A stretch of DNA of 64,000 nt from Azospirillum sp. TSO35-2. Lineage in GTDB: Bacteria > Pseudomonadota > Alphaproteobacteria > Azospirillales > Azospirillaceae. The stretch covers positions 1,447,208 to 1,511,207 of the forward strand of contig NZ_LGRA01000021.1 in the NCBI RefSeq assembly GCF_003116095.1, read 5' to 3'. The notes under the pieces were generated by a model. It saw nothing but the letters and a program-made list of their open reading frames with translations. It did not search any database and had not been told where the DNA came from. The translations under genes and the position numbers were made by a program. This document shows, one piece after another, positions 25,049-33,454 of this stretch. Each line of letters begins with the position of its first letter. The stretch's first letter is position 1.

Positions 25049-26478
25049 CAGATGCGCACCTCGATGAAGGCGGTGCGGCGCAGGTCGCGCAGGTAGCGCC
25101 GCGACAGCAGGTCGGCCCGCTCGTTGATCAGGTCACGCTCCACCTCGTCGCGGCCGGGCAGCTTGGCCTCCTTGACCGGCGCCGGGGCCGGGGCGGGGGC
25201 CGGCTTCGGCTGGGCTTCCGGCGGCGGCTGGATCATCGGGACGTCGCGCTTGCAGACGATCAGGATGACCGCGGCGGCCTGGCTCATCAGCACCGGGCTG
25301 GGCTGGCCCAGCGGGATGCCGAGGGCGAGGTTCTGCAGGCCGGGCGCCATGTCCTTGACCCGCATCGTGCCCATGTCGCCCGATTCCGGCATGCCGCTGT
25401 CCTTGGCCCGGGCCTGGAAGTCGCCGCAGCTCTTGATCGACTTGCGCAGCTTCTCCGCCTGTTCCTTGACCGCCTTGGCCTGCTCCTTGGACTCGATGGG
25501 GATGATGATCTGCTTCATGTTGACGGTGGCCTTGGCCACGTCGGGACGCGCCTGCGGGCGCGGCGCGGCGGGCTGGGCCGCCGGCATCGGCATCTCGCCG
25601 CCGCTGCTGCCGAAGGGCCGCTGCCCGCGCACCAGCAGGATGTGGTAGCCGGTGGCGGTGCGGATCGGCGCGGACAGCTGGCCGGCGCGCATGCCGGACA
25701 GCGCCTTGTCCACCTCCGCCGACAGCTCGCCGGTGCGCACCCAGCCCAGGTCACCGCCCGAGGCGGCGCCGGCCGACTGCGAGAACTGACGGGCCAGCGC
25801 CGAGAAGTTGCCGCCGCGCTTGACCTCCTCGACCAGACGGTCGGCGTTGCGCCGCACCTCGTCGTCCTGGTCGGGGGTGTCGACGGCCAGGAAGATTTCG
25901 GCGACCAGATATTCCGGCTTGCCGATGTTGGCCTTCAGCCGCTCCATCGCCGCGTCGACCTCGTCCTCGCCGACGACGATCTCCTGGCGGCCGCGGCGCT
26001 GCATCACCTTCTGCCAGGCCAGCAGCGCCTTGATCTGGTCCTTGAGGGTGGAGACCGGCACGTTCTGCCGCTTCAGCATCTCGTCGAGCTGGCCTCGGTT
26101 CATCCGGTTCTGCTCGGCGATGCGCTTGATCGCGTCGTCGATCTCGGAGGCCGAGACGCTGACACCCTGGCGCTTGGCCTCCTGCATCTGCAACCGCTCG
26201 TCGATCAGCAGGCGCAGCACCTGCGGGGCCAGCCGCTGGCGCGTCTCCTGGCTTTCGGCGGCGCCGGCGTTCAGCAGCGCCATGCGGATGCGGGCGTTGA
26301 CGTCGGAGACGGAGACCACCTCGTCGTTGACGACCGCAGCAATGCCCTCGGCACCCGGCACCCGCGGGGCGGCGGCACTGCCGGGCGCCTTGTTCGACTG
26401 CGCCGCGGCGGGCAGAGCCAGAAGGGCGCAGGCAGTCGCCACGGCGAAGGCAGACCGGACGGCTCGCAAACTCGACAT
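25048..26478 (-). CDS. surA: Periplasmic chaperone/peptidyl-prolyl isomerase SurA
   Basis: 476 aa. Signal peptide about residues 1-27 (ending PAAAQ). The SurA_N chaperone domain has IAAVVNDEVVSVSDVNARI and IDERLQMQEAKRQGV. One good parvulin domain contains GGDLGWVRTGELSAEVDKAL and TGYHILLVRG; a second, degenerate one lies near the C-terminus (GDMGTMRVKDM). SurA escorts outer-membrane proteins across the periplasm. The ATG at 26478 is preferred (GGAG 9 nt upstream); an in-frame TTG lies at 26487. Confidence 0.93.
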   Translation of the reverse strand: MSSLRAVRSAFAVATACALLALPAAAQSNKAPGSAAAPRVPGAEGIAAVVNDEVVSVSDVNARIRMALLNAGAAESQETRQRLAPQVLRLLIDERLQMQEAKRQGVSVSASEIDDAIKRIAEQNRMNRGQLDEMLKRQNVPVSTLKDQIKALLAWQKVMQRRGRQEIVVGEDEVDAAMERLKANIGKPEYLVAEIFLAVDTPDQDDEVRRNADRLVEEVKRGGNFSALARQFSQSAGAASGGDLGWVRTGELSAEVDKALSGMRAGQLSAPIRTATGYHILLVRGQRPFGSSGGEMPMPAAQPAAPRPQARPDVAKATVNMKQIIIPIESKEQAKAVKEQAEKLRKSIKSCGDFQARAKDSGMPESGDMGTMRVKDMAPGLQNLALGIPLGQPSPVLMSQAAAVILIVCKRDVPMIQPPPEAQPKPAPAPAPAPVKEAKLPGRDEVERDLINERADLLSRRYLRDLRRTAFIEVRI

Positions 26479-26655
26479 GGTGCTCAAGCTCCAAAAACGG
26501 GTCGCCCGTTATTACGGTGGGCTCAGTCCCTGTGCAAACGGAATCCGATCCGCCTTGATTCTGTGCGGAATTAAGGCGGCGGAATTATGACCGCCCCGGA
26601 TAACCGGCGCCTTGCGACGGTTCGCCCCGGAGATCGCGCCACCAACCCGCCGCGA

Positions 26656-27750
26656 TCAGCCATCCTCCAGATGCAGCAGGGCGGCGGTGCCCAGCAGCAG
26701 GCTGATGCCCGCCGGGCTCCAGGCGGCCATGATGATCGGGATCGTTTCCGACATGCCGAAGGTGCGCACCACGTCGGTCATCACGAACAGGACGAATCCG
26801 GTCAGCACGCCGCCGGTGACCATCGCCATGGTGCCGCCGCGCCGCGGCAGCCGCAGCGAGAAGGCGGCGGCGAACAGCACCATCGCCAGGAACAGGAACG
26901 GCTGGGCCAGCAGCGACTGGTAATGCAGCCGGTGACGCACGGCCGGGAACCCGGTGGTCTCCAGCGTGTGGATGAAGCGCGGCAGCTCCCAGAAGGAAAT
27001 CGTCTCCGGCGGGGCGAAGCTCTCCTCGATCGTCGTCATGTCGAGTTCGGTCGGGATGGTGTAGCTCTCCAGCTTCTCCGGGTCCTTCCGCGCCATGTTC
27101 AGCACGGCGTCCTGCAACTCCCAGCGCCGGTCCTTCAGCGCCGCCGCGGGCGAATCAACGCGGCCGAGATAGGTCTGGTTGGCGTCGAACAGGAAGACGA
27201 TGACGTTCGACAGCTCGAAGGTCACCGGGTTGACCAGCTCGGCGTGGATGAAGAACTGGTCGGTCTCGTTGCTCTGGCGCAGCCACAGGCCGGACCGCGA
27301 GATGTTCAGCGAACTGGACTGGAGCTTCAGGTAACGGTCCTGCAACTGGTCGTACTTGGCGATGAACACCGCGCCGACCGGGTTGATCAGCGTGACCTTC
27401 ACCACGCCGATGGCGGCGGCGGCGAACAGCACCGGCATCAGGAATTGCCACGCCGACACGCCGACGGCGCGCGCCACCACCAGCTCCGCGCTGCGGGTCA
27501 GCCGCCAGAAGGTGAACATGCCGGCGAACAGGATGACGAAGGGGAAGATCTGCTGCCCGATCTCCGGCAGCTTCAGCAGCGCCATCTCCACCACCAGCCC
27601 GAAGGTGACGTGGGGCTTGGTGCCGGCGCGGCGCAGCAGCTCGACGGTGTCCAGCAGCAGCACGATGGCCAGCAGGATCACCATCAGCAGGCAGAACCAG
27701 ACGATGAACTGGCGCCCGATGTAGCGGGACAGGGTCGGCGAGGAGTACAT
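26656..27750 (-). CDS. lptG: LPS export permease LptG
   Basis: 364 aa, YjgP/YjgQ family. Three membrane helices at the N-terminus (the first is IVWFCLLMVILLAIVLLLDTVEL, then FPFVILFAGMFTFW and a third), a central periplasmic beta-jellyroll (about 110-260), and three C-terminal helices. LptG and LptF form the membrane part of the LptB2FG ABC transporter that extracts LPS. The DTVELLRR stretch is typical of LptG rather than LptF. No lptF is adjacent on the 5' side, where a divergent acetyltransferase begins, and lptD is absent before surA. A stem-loop at 26550-26579 lies between lptG and surA. Confidence 0.92.
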   Translation of the reverse strand: MYSSPTLSRYIGRQFIVWFCLLMVILLAIVLLLDTVELLRRAGTKPHVTFGLVVEMALLKLPEIGQQIFPFVILFAGMFTFWRLTRSAELVVARAVGVSAWQFLMPVLFAAAAIGVVKVTLINPVGAVFIAKYDQLQDRYLKLQSSSLNISRSGLWLRQSNETDQFFIHAELVNPVTFELSNVIVFLFDANQTYLGRVDSPAAALKDRRWELQDAVLNMARKDPEKLESYTIPTELDMTTIEESFAPPETISFWELPRFIHTLETTGFPAVRHRLHYQSLLAQPFLFLAMVLFAAAFSLRLPRRGGTMAMVTGGVLTGFVLFVMTDVVRTFGMSETIPIIMAAWSPAGISLLLGTAALLHLEDG

Positions 27751-27984
27751 GCGGTGTCCGGTCTCCGGATCCCCGGCCGCGGCGCCGTGCAACCGTGGGC
27801 GCCCGCCGGAACGAGTCCCGGCTGTTTACCCCTGTTGCAGCGCGATGACAACCGCGCCCGCCGCGCGCCATGGCGGCCATGTGCGAAATGGCTCCCCCGC
27901 CTCGGCCCCGTTTTCCGGCTGGACTTCCCCGGTCCGGCAGCCAAACTATCTGTGGGGCAAGGGTGTGCACGGGAGGGCCGGTCG

Positions 27985-28563
27985 ATGACGGACACCACGG
28001 TCGCAATCCGCGAGGCGCGCGCGACGGACGCCGCCGCCATGGCGCGGGTCCATGTGCAGAGCTGGCGGTCGACCTACCCCGGCATGATCCCCAACCCCTT
28101 CCTGGTGGCGCTGTCGGAGCCGGCCGCCGCCCAGCGCTGGGCCGCCATCGCCGAGGCCAGGGCGCCCGGCCAGGGCGCCTTCGTCGCGGTGGACGTCGCC
28201 GGCGCGCTGGCGCCGCCGGGCACCGTGGTCGGCATCGCCTCCTTCGGGACGCGCCGCGTCGCGGTGGAGGGCCACACCGGGGAGTTCCACGCGCTCTACC
28301 TGCTGGACGACGCCAAGGGCTACGGCATCGGCCGTCGGCTGATGGCGGCGATGGCCGACCGGTTCCTGGCCGCCGGCATCCGCTCCGCCGCGGTGTGGTG
28401 CCTGCGCGACAACCCGTCGCGCTGGTTCTACGAACGGTTGGGCGGCCTGCGCGTGGCGGAACGGCCGATCCGCTTCGCCGGCAGCGATCTGGTGGAGATC
28501 GCCTATGGCTGGCGCGACCTGACGCCGCTTGCACGCTTGTCGGCGGGGCCGGAGGTGCGGTAG
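27985..28563 (+). CDS. GNAT-family N-acetyltransferase
   Basis: 192 aa. Starts IREARATDAAAMARVHVQSWRSTYPGMI, typical of one GNAT subgroup. The acetyl-CoA loop is YLLDDAKGYGIGRRLMAAM (Q/RxxGxG/A variant), with WCLRDNPSRWFYERLGG afterwards. It transfers acetyl groups to an unknown small molecule or protein. The ATG at 27985 follows GGGAGGG. It is divergent from lptG and ends 36 bp before guaA. Confidence 0.88.
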   Translation: MTDTTVAIREARATDAAAMARVHVQSWRSTYPGMIPNPFLVALSEPAAAQRWAAIAEARAPGQGAFVAVDVAGALAPPGTVVGIASFGTRRVAVEGHTGEFHALYLLDDAKGYGIGRRLMAAMADRFLAAGIRSAAVWCLRDNPSRWFYERLGGLRVAERPIRFAGSDLVEIAYGWRDLTPLARLSAGPEVR

Positions 28564-28599
28564 TGAAGGGCCTTGAGTCCCCCGCATCAGGATTCGTCG

Positions 28600-30168
28600 A
28601 TGTCCAGCGCCGCCTCCCTGTCCTCTGAACGCGTTCTCATTCTCGATTTCGGGTCGCAGGTCACCCAGCTCATCGCCCGCCGCGTGCGCGAGAGCGGTGT
28701 CTACTGCGAGATCCACCCGTTCGGCATGAGCGACGAGCGCATTCGCGAGTACGACCCCAAGGCCGTGATCCTGTCCGGCAGCCCGGCCTCCGTCACCGAG
28801 GCGAACGGCCCGCGCGCGCCGCAGGCGGTGTTCGACCTGAAGGTGCCGGTGCTGGGCATCTGCTACGGCCAGCAGACGATGTGCCACCAGCTGGGCGGCA
28901 CCGTGTCGGGCTCCGACCACCGCGAGTTCGGCCGCGCCTTCATCGAGATCAAGGAGCCCTGCGCCCTGTTCGACGGGCTGTGGGACATCGGATCGCGCGA
29001 GCAGGTGTGGATGAGCCACGGCGACCGCGTCACAGCATTGCCCCCCGGCTTCCGCGCGGTGGCGGTCAGCGACGGCGCGCCCTTCGCCGCCATCGCCGAC
29101 GACCAGCGCCGGCTGTACGGCGTGCAGTTCCACCCGGAGGTGGTCCACACCCCGCACGGCGCCCAGCTGCTGGCGAACTTCGTCCACCGCGTCGCCGGCA
29201 TCACCGGCGACTGGACGATGGCCGCCTTCAAGCAACAGGCGATCGAGAAGATCCGCGCCCAGGTCGGCAGCGGCAAGGTGATCTGCGGCCTGTCGGGCGG
29301 CGTCGATTCGTCGGTGGCCGCCGTGCTGATCCACGAGGCGATCGGCGACCAGCTGACCTGCATCTTCGTCGACACCGGCCTGATGCGCGCCGGCGAGTCG
29401 GAAGAGGTCGTGCGCCTGTTCCGCGACCACTACAACATCCCGCTGGTCCACCGCGAGGCGTCGGACCTGTTCCTCGGCAAGCTGGCCGGCGTCACCGACC
29501 CGGAGCAGAAGCGCAAGATCATCGGCGGCCTGTTCATCGACGTGTTCGACGAGGAAAGCCACAAGATCGGCGGCGCCGAGTTCCTCGCCCAGGGCACCCT
29601 CTACCCCGACGTGATCGAGAGCGTGTCCTTCACCGGCGGCCCGTCGGTCACCATCAAGTCGCACCACAATGTCGGCGGCCTGCCCGACCGCATGAAGCTG
29701 AAGCTGGTCGAGCCGCTGCGCGAGCTGTTCAAGGACGAGGTCCGCGCGCTGGGCCGCGAACTCGGCCTGCCGCCCGCCTTCATCGGCCGCCACCCCTTCC
29801 CCGGCCCGGGCCTCGCCATCCGCGTCCCCGGCGAGATCACGCCGGAGAAGCTGGAGATCCTGCGCAAGGCCGACACGGTCTATCTGGAGGAGATCCGCAA
29901 CGCCGGCCTCTACGACGCGATCTGGCAGGCCTTCGCGGTGCTGCTGCCGGTGCGCACGGTCGGCGTGATGGGCGACGGCCGCACCTACGACCATGTGCTG
30001 GCGCTGCGCGCGGTGACCTCCACCGACGGCATGACCGCCGACTGGTTCCCCTTCCCCCACGACTTCCTGGCGCGGGTGTCCAACCGCATCGTCAACGAGG
30101 TCCGCGGCGTCAACCGCGTGGTCTACGACATCACGTCGAAGCCGCCCGGCACGATCGAGTGGGAGTGA
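28600..30168 (+). CDS. guaA: GMP synthase (glutamine-hydrolysing)
   Basis: 522 aa, the usual length. Class I glutamine amidotransferase domain: nucleophile Cys88 in GICYGQQ, and His/Glu in GVQFHPEV. ATP-pyrophosphatase domain with the P-loop GLSGGVDSSV. C-terminal dimerisation domain with GRHPFPGPGLAIRV and ending PPGTIEWE. It converts XMP to GMP. The ATG at 28600 follows AGGA; a TTG 27 nt earlier is unlikely. A strong terminator follows. Confidence 0.97.
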   Translation: MSSAASLSSERVLILDFGSQVTQLIARRVRESGVYCEIHPFGMSDERIREYDPKAVILSGSPASVTEANGPRAPQAVFDLKVPVLGICYGQQTMCHQLGGTVSGSDHREFGRAFIEIKEPCALFDGLWDIGSREQVWMSHGDRVTALPPGFRAVAVSDGAPFAAIADDQRRLYGVQFHPEVVHTPHGAQLLANFVHRVAGITGDWTMAAFKQQAIEKIRAQVGSGKVICGLSGGVDSSVAAVLIHEAIGDQLTCIFVDTGLMRAGESEEVVRLFRDHYNIPLVHREASDLFLGKLAGVTDPEQKRKIIGGLFIDVFDEESHKIGGAEFLAQGTLYPDVIESVSFTGGPSVTIKSHHNVGGLPDRMKLKLVEPLRELFKDEVRALGRELGLPPAFIGRHPFPGPGLAIRVPGEITPEKLEILRKADTVYLEEIRNAGLYDAIWQAFAVLLPVRTVGVMGDGRTYDHVLALRAVTSTDGMTADWFPFPHDFLARVSNRIVNEVRGVNRVVYDITSKPPGTIEWE

Positions 30169-30204
30169 GGCGGGGTTCCGCCGACCACCGTTGAAGATCG
30201 GTCA

Positions 30205-30239
30205 CGGAAAAGGGGCGGGAAACCGCCCCTTTTTTCCGT
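30205..30239 (+). terminator. Rho-independent terminator of guaA
   Basis: Arms AAAAGGGGCGG (30208-30218) and CCGCCCCTTTT (from 30223) around GAAA, followed by a T-run. It lies 40 nt after the guaA stop. Confidence 0.95.
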
Positions 30240-30311
30240 CCGAAGCGATCGGGCGTGCAAACCCTGGCTTGAGAAATCCAGACGCCAGGGAACCGGATAG
30301 CGCTCATGCCA

Positions 30312-30396
30312 CCGTCATCCCCGCGGAGGCGGGGACCAGCCATTCCGCAAGTGAAGCGATGGGTAAGCGGGATTCCCGCCTTCGCGGGAATGACGG
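30312..30396. repeat. REP-like inverted repeat pair
   Basis: Two REP-like arms in opposite orientation: CCGTCATCCCCGCGGAGG at 30312-30329 and its near-complement ending in GCGGGAATGACGG at 30396. Each arm is itself a small GC hairpin (CCCGCG...CGGG). The arrangement resembles an intergenic bacterial interspersed repeat. It sits between guaA and the convergent small gene. Confidence 0.7.
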
Positions 30397-30451
30397 AAAT
30401 CTTTCGAAACACCCGGCTCGTCCGGTGGGATTATCCCAGCCGTTTACCCGT

Positions 30452-30667
30452 TCAGAACAGCGGTTCGGCGTGCTGGGACCGGCCGCGCCGCTTGCCGCGC
30501 ACCGGTTTGGGCGTGGACGGCAGCAGCCCTTCCTTCTGGGCGCAGAGGTCGTGCCAGACGCGACCCGGGCGCTCCGGGGTCCAGTACATGGGTTCCCCCA
30601 GCAGCACCTCGTCACCGCAGCAGGAGCAGGGCGGGTAGGGGCTGGATGTGTGTTCGGACCGGTCCAT
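30452..30667 (-). CDS. 71-aa protein with CSCCGDE zinc-site motif
   Basis: Begins with ATG at 30667, preceded by AGAGGTGGG. Residues 14-17 hold CSCC, and a further Cys lies at HDLC, giving a possible four-cysteine zinc site. It contains MYWTPERPGRVWHDLC and a basic C-terminal tail (KPVRGKRRGR). The pattern (GEPMYWTPERPGRVWH) resembles a small zinc-ribbon protein, but no named family is recognised. It lies downstream of, and on the opposite strand to, guaA, with the REP-like element between. Confidence 0.6.
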   Translation of the reverse strand: MDRSEHTSSPYPPCSCCGDEVLLGEPMYWTPERPGRVWHDLCAQKEGLLPSTPKPVRGKRRGRSQHAEPLF

Positions 30668-30777
30668 CCCACCTCTATGCCAGTGCCGACGCGCTCCGTA
30701 AGTGATGCGGATCAAATCCGACCGCAAGGATGCAAAAAAATTGTGTGCGGGAAGGCGCCGCCAAGCGCCCGCCCCCC

Positions 30778-31854
30778 TTACATCCCCGGGCCGCTGGCCA
30801 GCGCGACGCAGACGCGGTCGCGGCCGGCCATGCTGCCGCAGCCGTCGGCGCGTTGCGAGACGAAACGCATGACCACCCGCTCGCCCTTGCCGGCGGCGGC
30901 CTGCGGCGGCAGCAGCGCCTCGGCCACCTGGGTCGCGAACTGCGGGGCGACCTGATGCACCGTCGCCGGCGAGGCCGACTCGAGGCTGGCGACCTGGATG
31001 GGCTTGGCGACCGCGGCGGCGGGTGCGGGCGGCGTGATCGAGGCGACCACCACCGGAGCCGGAGCGGGTTCCACCGCCTTCGGTTCCATCCGCCGCGGCT
31101 CGACGGCGCGCGACGGCGGGGACGGCAGCGGGGCCTCGGCCGAGGCCACCACCACGGGGGCCGGCTCGGCACGCTGCGGCGGCAGCGACGCCGGCGACGC
31201 GGAGGTCCCGCGCGGCTTGGGCGCGTCGTCCGGCACCACCGCCACCTCGATCGCCGAGGCGCCGACGGACTGCGACGGCTCGCGCGGGGCGGAGCCGCGC
31301 AGCACCGGGGTCAGGGCCGCCAGATACAGCTTGGTCTCGCGCGGCAGCCTCTGCTTGCCGGCCAGATGCTGGGCGTAGCAGGCCGGGCCGCAATTGTAGG
31401 CGGCGAGGAACCCGGGGGCGCCGAACAGGTCGTACATCTGGCGCAGATAGGCGGCGCCGGCCATCACGTTGTCATGCGGATCGGACGGATCCGGCCCCAG
31501 CCCATACTGCACCCGCATCAGATCGTAGGTGCCGGGCATCACCTGCATCAGGCCGATCGCGCCGGCGGAACTGGTCAGCACCTTGCCGCTGCTGCCGGTG
31601 GCGCGCCCGTTGCTCTCGCGCATCATCACCGCGCGAATCCATTTTTCCGGCATGTCGTAGCGTTGCGACGCCTCGCGGATCAGCGGCACCCAGCGGGCCA
31701 GCGGGTCGTTCGGATCGGGCGCATAGGCTGCCGCCACCGGGGCCGCCGCGGTCTGCGGCGGTTCGGAGGCACAGCCGGCAAGCCCGAGGGCACCGACGGC
31801 CAGGCACAGCACCGCACCGGCGGCGTGGATCGTCGCGAGGTTTCGTTTGACCAC
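30778..31854 (-). CDS. Lipoprotein lytic transglycosylase (SLT domain)
   Basis: 358 aa from a GTG at 31854. Residues about 10-28 form a lipoprotein signal ending LGLAGC. The SLT domain follows (about 45-180): WIRAVMMRESNGRATGS with the catalytic Glu, then SSAGAIGLMQVMPGTYDLM, DPHDNVMAGAAYLRQMYD and FLAAYNCGP, all standard. The C-terminal half is Pro/Ala/Val-rich and unstructured, ending in a short segment resembling an SPOR/peptidoglycan-binding tail (not clear). It cleaves peptidoglycan to anhydromuropeptides at the outer membrane. The frame is open upstream to 32007, but the signal sequence fixes the GTG. Confidence 0.88.
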   Translation of the reverse strand: MVKRNLATIHAAGAVLCLAVGALGLAGCASEPPQTAAAPVAAAYAPDPNDPLARWVPLIREASQRYDMPEKWIRAVMMRESNGRATGSSGKVLTSSAGAIGLMQVMPGTYDLMRVQYGLGPDPSDPHDNVMAGAAYLRQMYDLFGAPGFLAAYNCGPACYAQHLAGKQRLPRETKLYLAALTPVLRGSAPREPSQSVGASAIEVAVVPDDAPKPRGTSASPASLPPQRAEPAPVVVASAEAPLPSPPSRAVEPRRMEPKAVEPAPAPVVVASITPPAPAAAVAKPIQVASLESASPATVHQVAPQFATQVAEALLPPQAAAGKGERVVMRFVSQRADGCGSMAGRDRVCVALASGPGM

Positions 31855-32199
31855 GAGTGGATTTCCGAGCAGTTGGCGCAGGCGGGCAAAGTGTCGGAAC
31901 GTTTCTCCAATGTACAGCTCATGCCTGTCAAGCGACAACGTGACCTTTTCTTGACGCCTGTCCCGATGATGCCTTGCCCCGCACTGGACAATTCGGATTT
32001 TCGGCAAATCTCCATAAGCCGTTCTTCAGTGCCGAACGAACAGAGGACCGGCGCGACAATGAGAACCTTGACGGAACATCGCCGCCATCCTTAATGGAAG
32101 GCGGCGACCGGGCCTGCAACCCGCCCTCCAGCCCACGGCACCGGGCACTGGCCACCGAAAAGCGCTGCCGAACAGGGCCGCCGAACAGGATCGAGTGTG
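31855..32199. other. Divergent intergenic region before RND operon
   Basis: 345 bp between the lytic transglycosylase and the RND adaptor, transcribed apart. It must contain both promoters. TTGACA-like hexamers exist (for example 31927-31932 on the minus strand), but no well-spaced -10 partner could be assigned. No gene, repeat or regulator gene was seen. Confidence 0.5.
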
Positions 32200-33438
32200 A
32201 TGACCGCCCCGCACAGGACCGTGTCTCCGGCACCGCCGCCGCTTCATCTCCAGCGGCCCGACCCCGCCCAGGATGAGCCCGCCCAGGGGCTCGTCCGGGA
32301 GCCCCCCCTCCCCCACCCGCGGCGGTTCCGCCGGCTGGGCTGGCTGCTGCTCCTGCTGTTGGTGGTGGCCGGGGGTGCGGCGCTTTGGCACGCCCGCGGC
32401 CCGGCCGCGCCCCCGGCCGCCCCGGCCCTGCCGGCGGCCGAACGCCCGGTCGAGCTGGCGGCGCTGGAGGTGACCACCGTCGCCCCGCGCCGGCTGGCCG
32501 ACACCGTGCGGCTCAGCGGCTCGGTGGCGCCGATGGAGCAGTCGGCGATCAAGGCGGAGGTCGCGGCCCGGCTGTCGGAGGTGCTGGTGCGCGAGGGGCA
32601 GGCGGTGCGCCGCGGCCAGGTGCTCGCCCGGTTCGAGACGGTGGAACTCGCCGCCCGGCTGACCGAGAAGCAGGCCAACCTGGAGGGCGCCCGCGCCCAA
32701 TTGGTGCTGGCTGACAAGACGCTGGCCAAGAACCGCACGCTGAACCGCAGCAACATCGTGTCCGACACCAGCCTGGATCAGGCCGAAAGCAGCTTCCGCT
32801 TCCAGGAGGCGCAGGTCGGCGCGCTGGCCGCCCAGGTCGAGCTGGCGCGCAAGGCGCTGCGCGACGCCGTCGTGGTCAGCCCGATCGACGGCATGGTCGC
32901 CACCCGCGCGGTCAACCCGGGGGAGACGCTGGCGGTCAACGCCGCCATGTTCACCGTCGTCGACCTGTCGCGGGTGGAGGTCGAGGCGACCGTCCCGGCG
33001 GAGCAGGTGGCGCGACTCGCCGTCGGCCAGACGGTGGCGCTGCGGGTGGAGGGCTTCGGCGACCGCGACTTCCCCGGCCGCATCGCCCGCATCAACCCGA
33101 TGGCGCGGGCGGGATCGCGCGCCATCCCGGTCTATGTGACCGTCGACAACCCGGACGGCATCCTGCGCGGCGGCATGTTCGCCGGCGGCGAGGCGCTGGT
33201 GGCGGAGGCGGCGAACGCCGTCGCCGTGCCGCCGGTGGCCATCCGCCATGACGACCAGGGCGACTTCGTGCTGGTGGTCGCCGACGGCCGCACGGCGCGC
33301 CGGCCAGTGACGCGGCTGGCCGTGTGGGCGCGCGGCGATCTGGTGCAGGTCGACGGGCTGGCGCCGGGCGACCGCGTCGTCACCGGCAACCTGCCCGGCC
33401 TGACCGCCGGGCGGGTCGTCACCGTCGCCGGCTCCTGA
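32200..33438 (+). CDS. RND efflux periplasmic adaptor (HlyD/MFP family)
   Basis: 412 aa. Cytoplasmic Pro-rich N-terminus, one membrane helix (about 47-63), then lipoyl-type half (IKAEVAARLSEVLVREGQAVRRGQVLARFE), a coiled hairpin (about 150-210), the second lipoyl half (VVSPIDGMVATRAVNPGETL), a beta-barrel and a membrane-proximal domain. It bridges the RND pump to an outer-membrane channel. A GTG directly before the ATG (32197) is an equally possible start. The pump gene follows 16 bp later. Confidence 0.9.
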   Translation: MTAPHRTVSPAPPPLHLQRPDPAQDEPAQGLVREPPLPHPRRFRRLGWLLLLLLVVAGGAALWHARGPAAPPAAPALPAAERPVELAALEVTTVAPRRLADTVRLSGSVAPMEQSAIKAEVAARLSEVLVREGQAVRRGQVLARFETVELAARLTEKQANLEGARAQLVLADKTLAKNRTLNRSNIVSDTSLDQAESSFRFQEAQVGALAAQVELARKALRDAVVVSPIDGMVATRAVNPGETLAVNAAMFTVVDLSRVEVEATVPAEQVARLAVGQTVALRVEGFGDRDFPGRIARINPMARAGSRAIPVYVTVDNPDGILRGGMFAGGEALVAEAANAVAVPPVAIRHDDQGDFVLVVADGRTARRPVTRLAVWARGDLVQVDGLAPGDRVVTGNLPGLTAGRVVTVAGS

Positions 33439-33454
33439 CCCGGACAAAACCACC

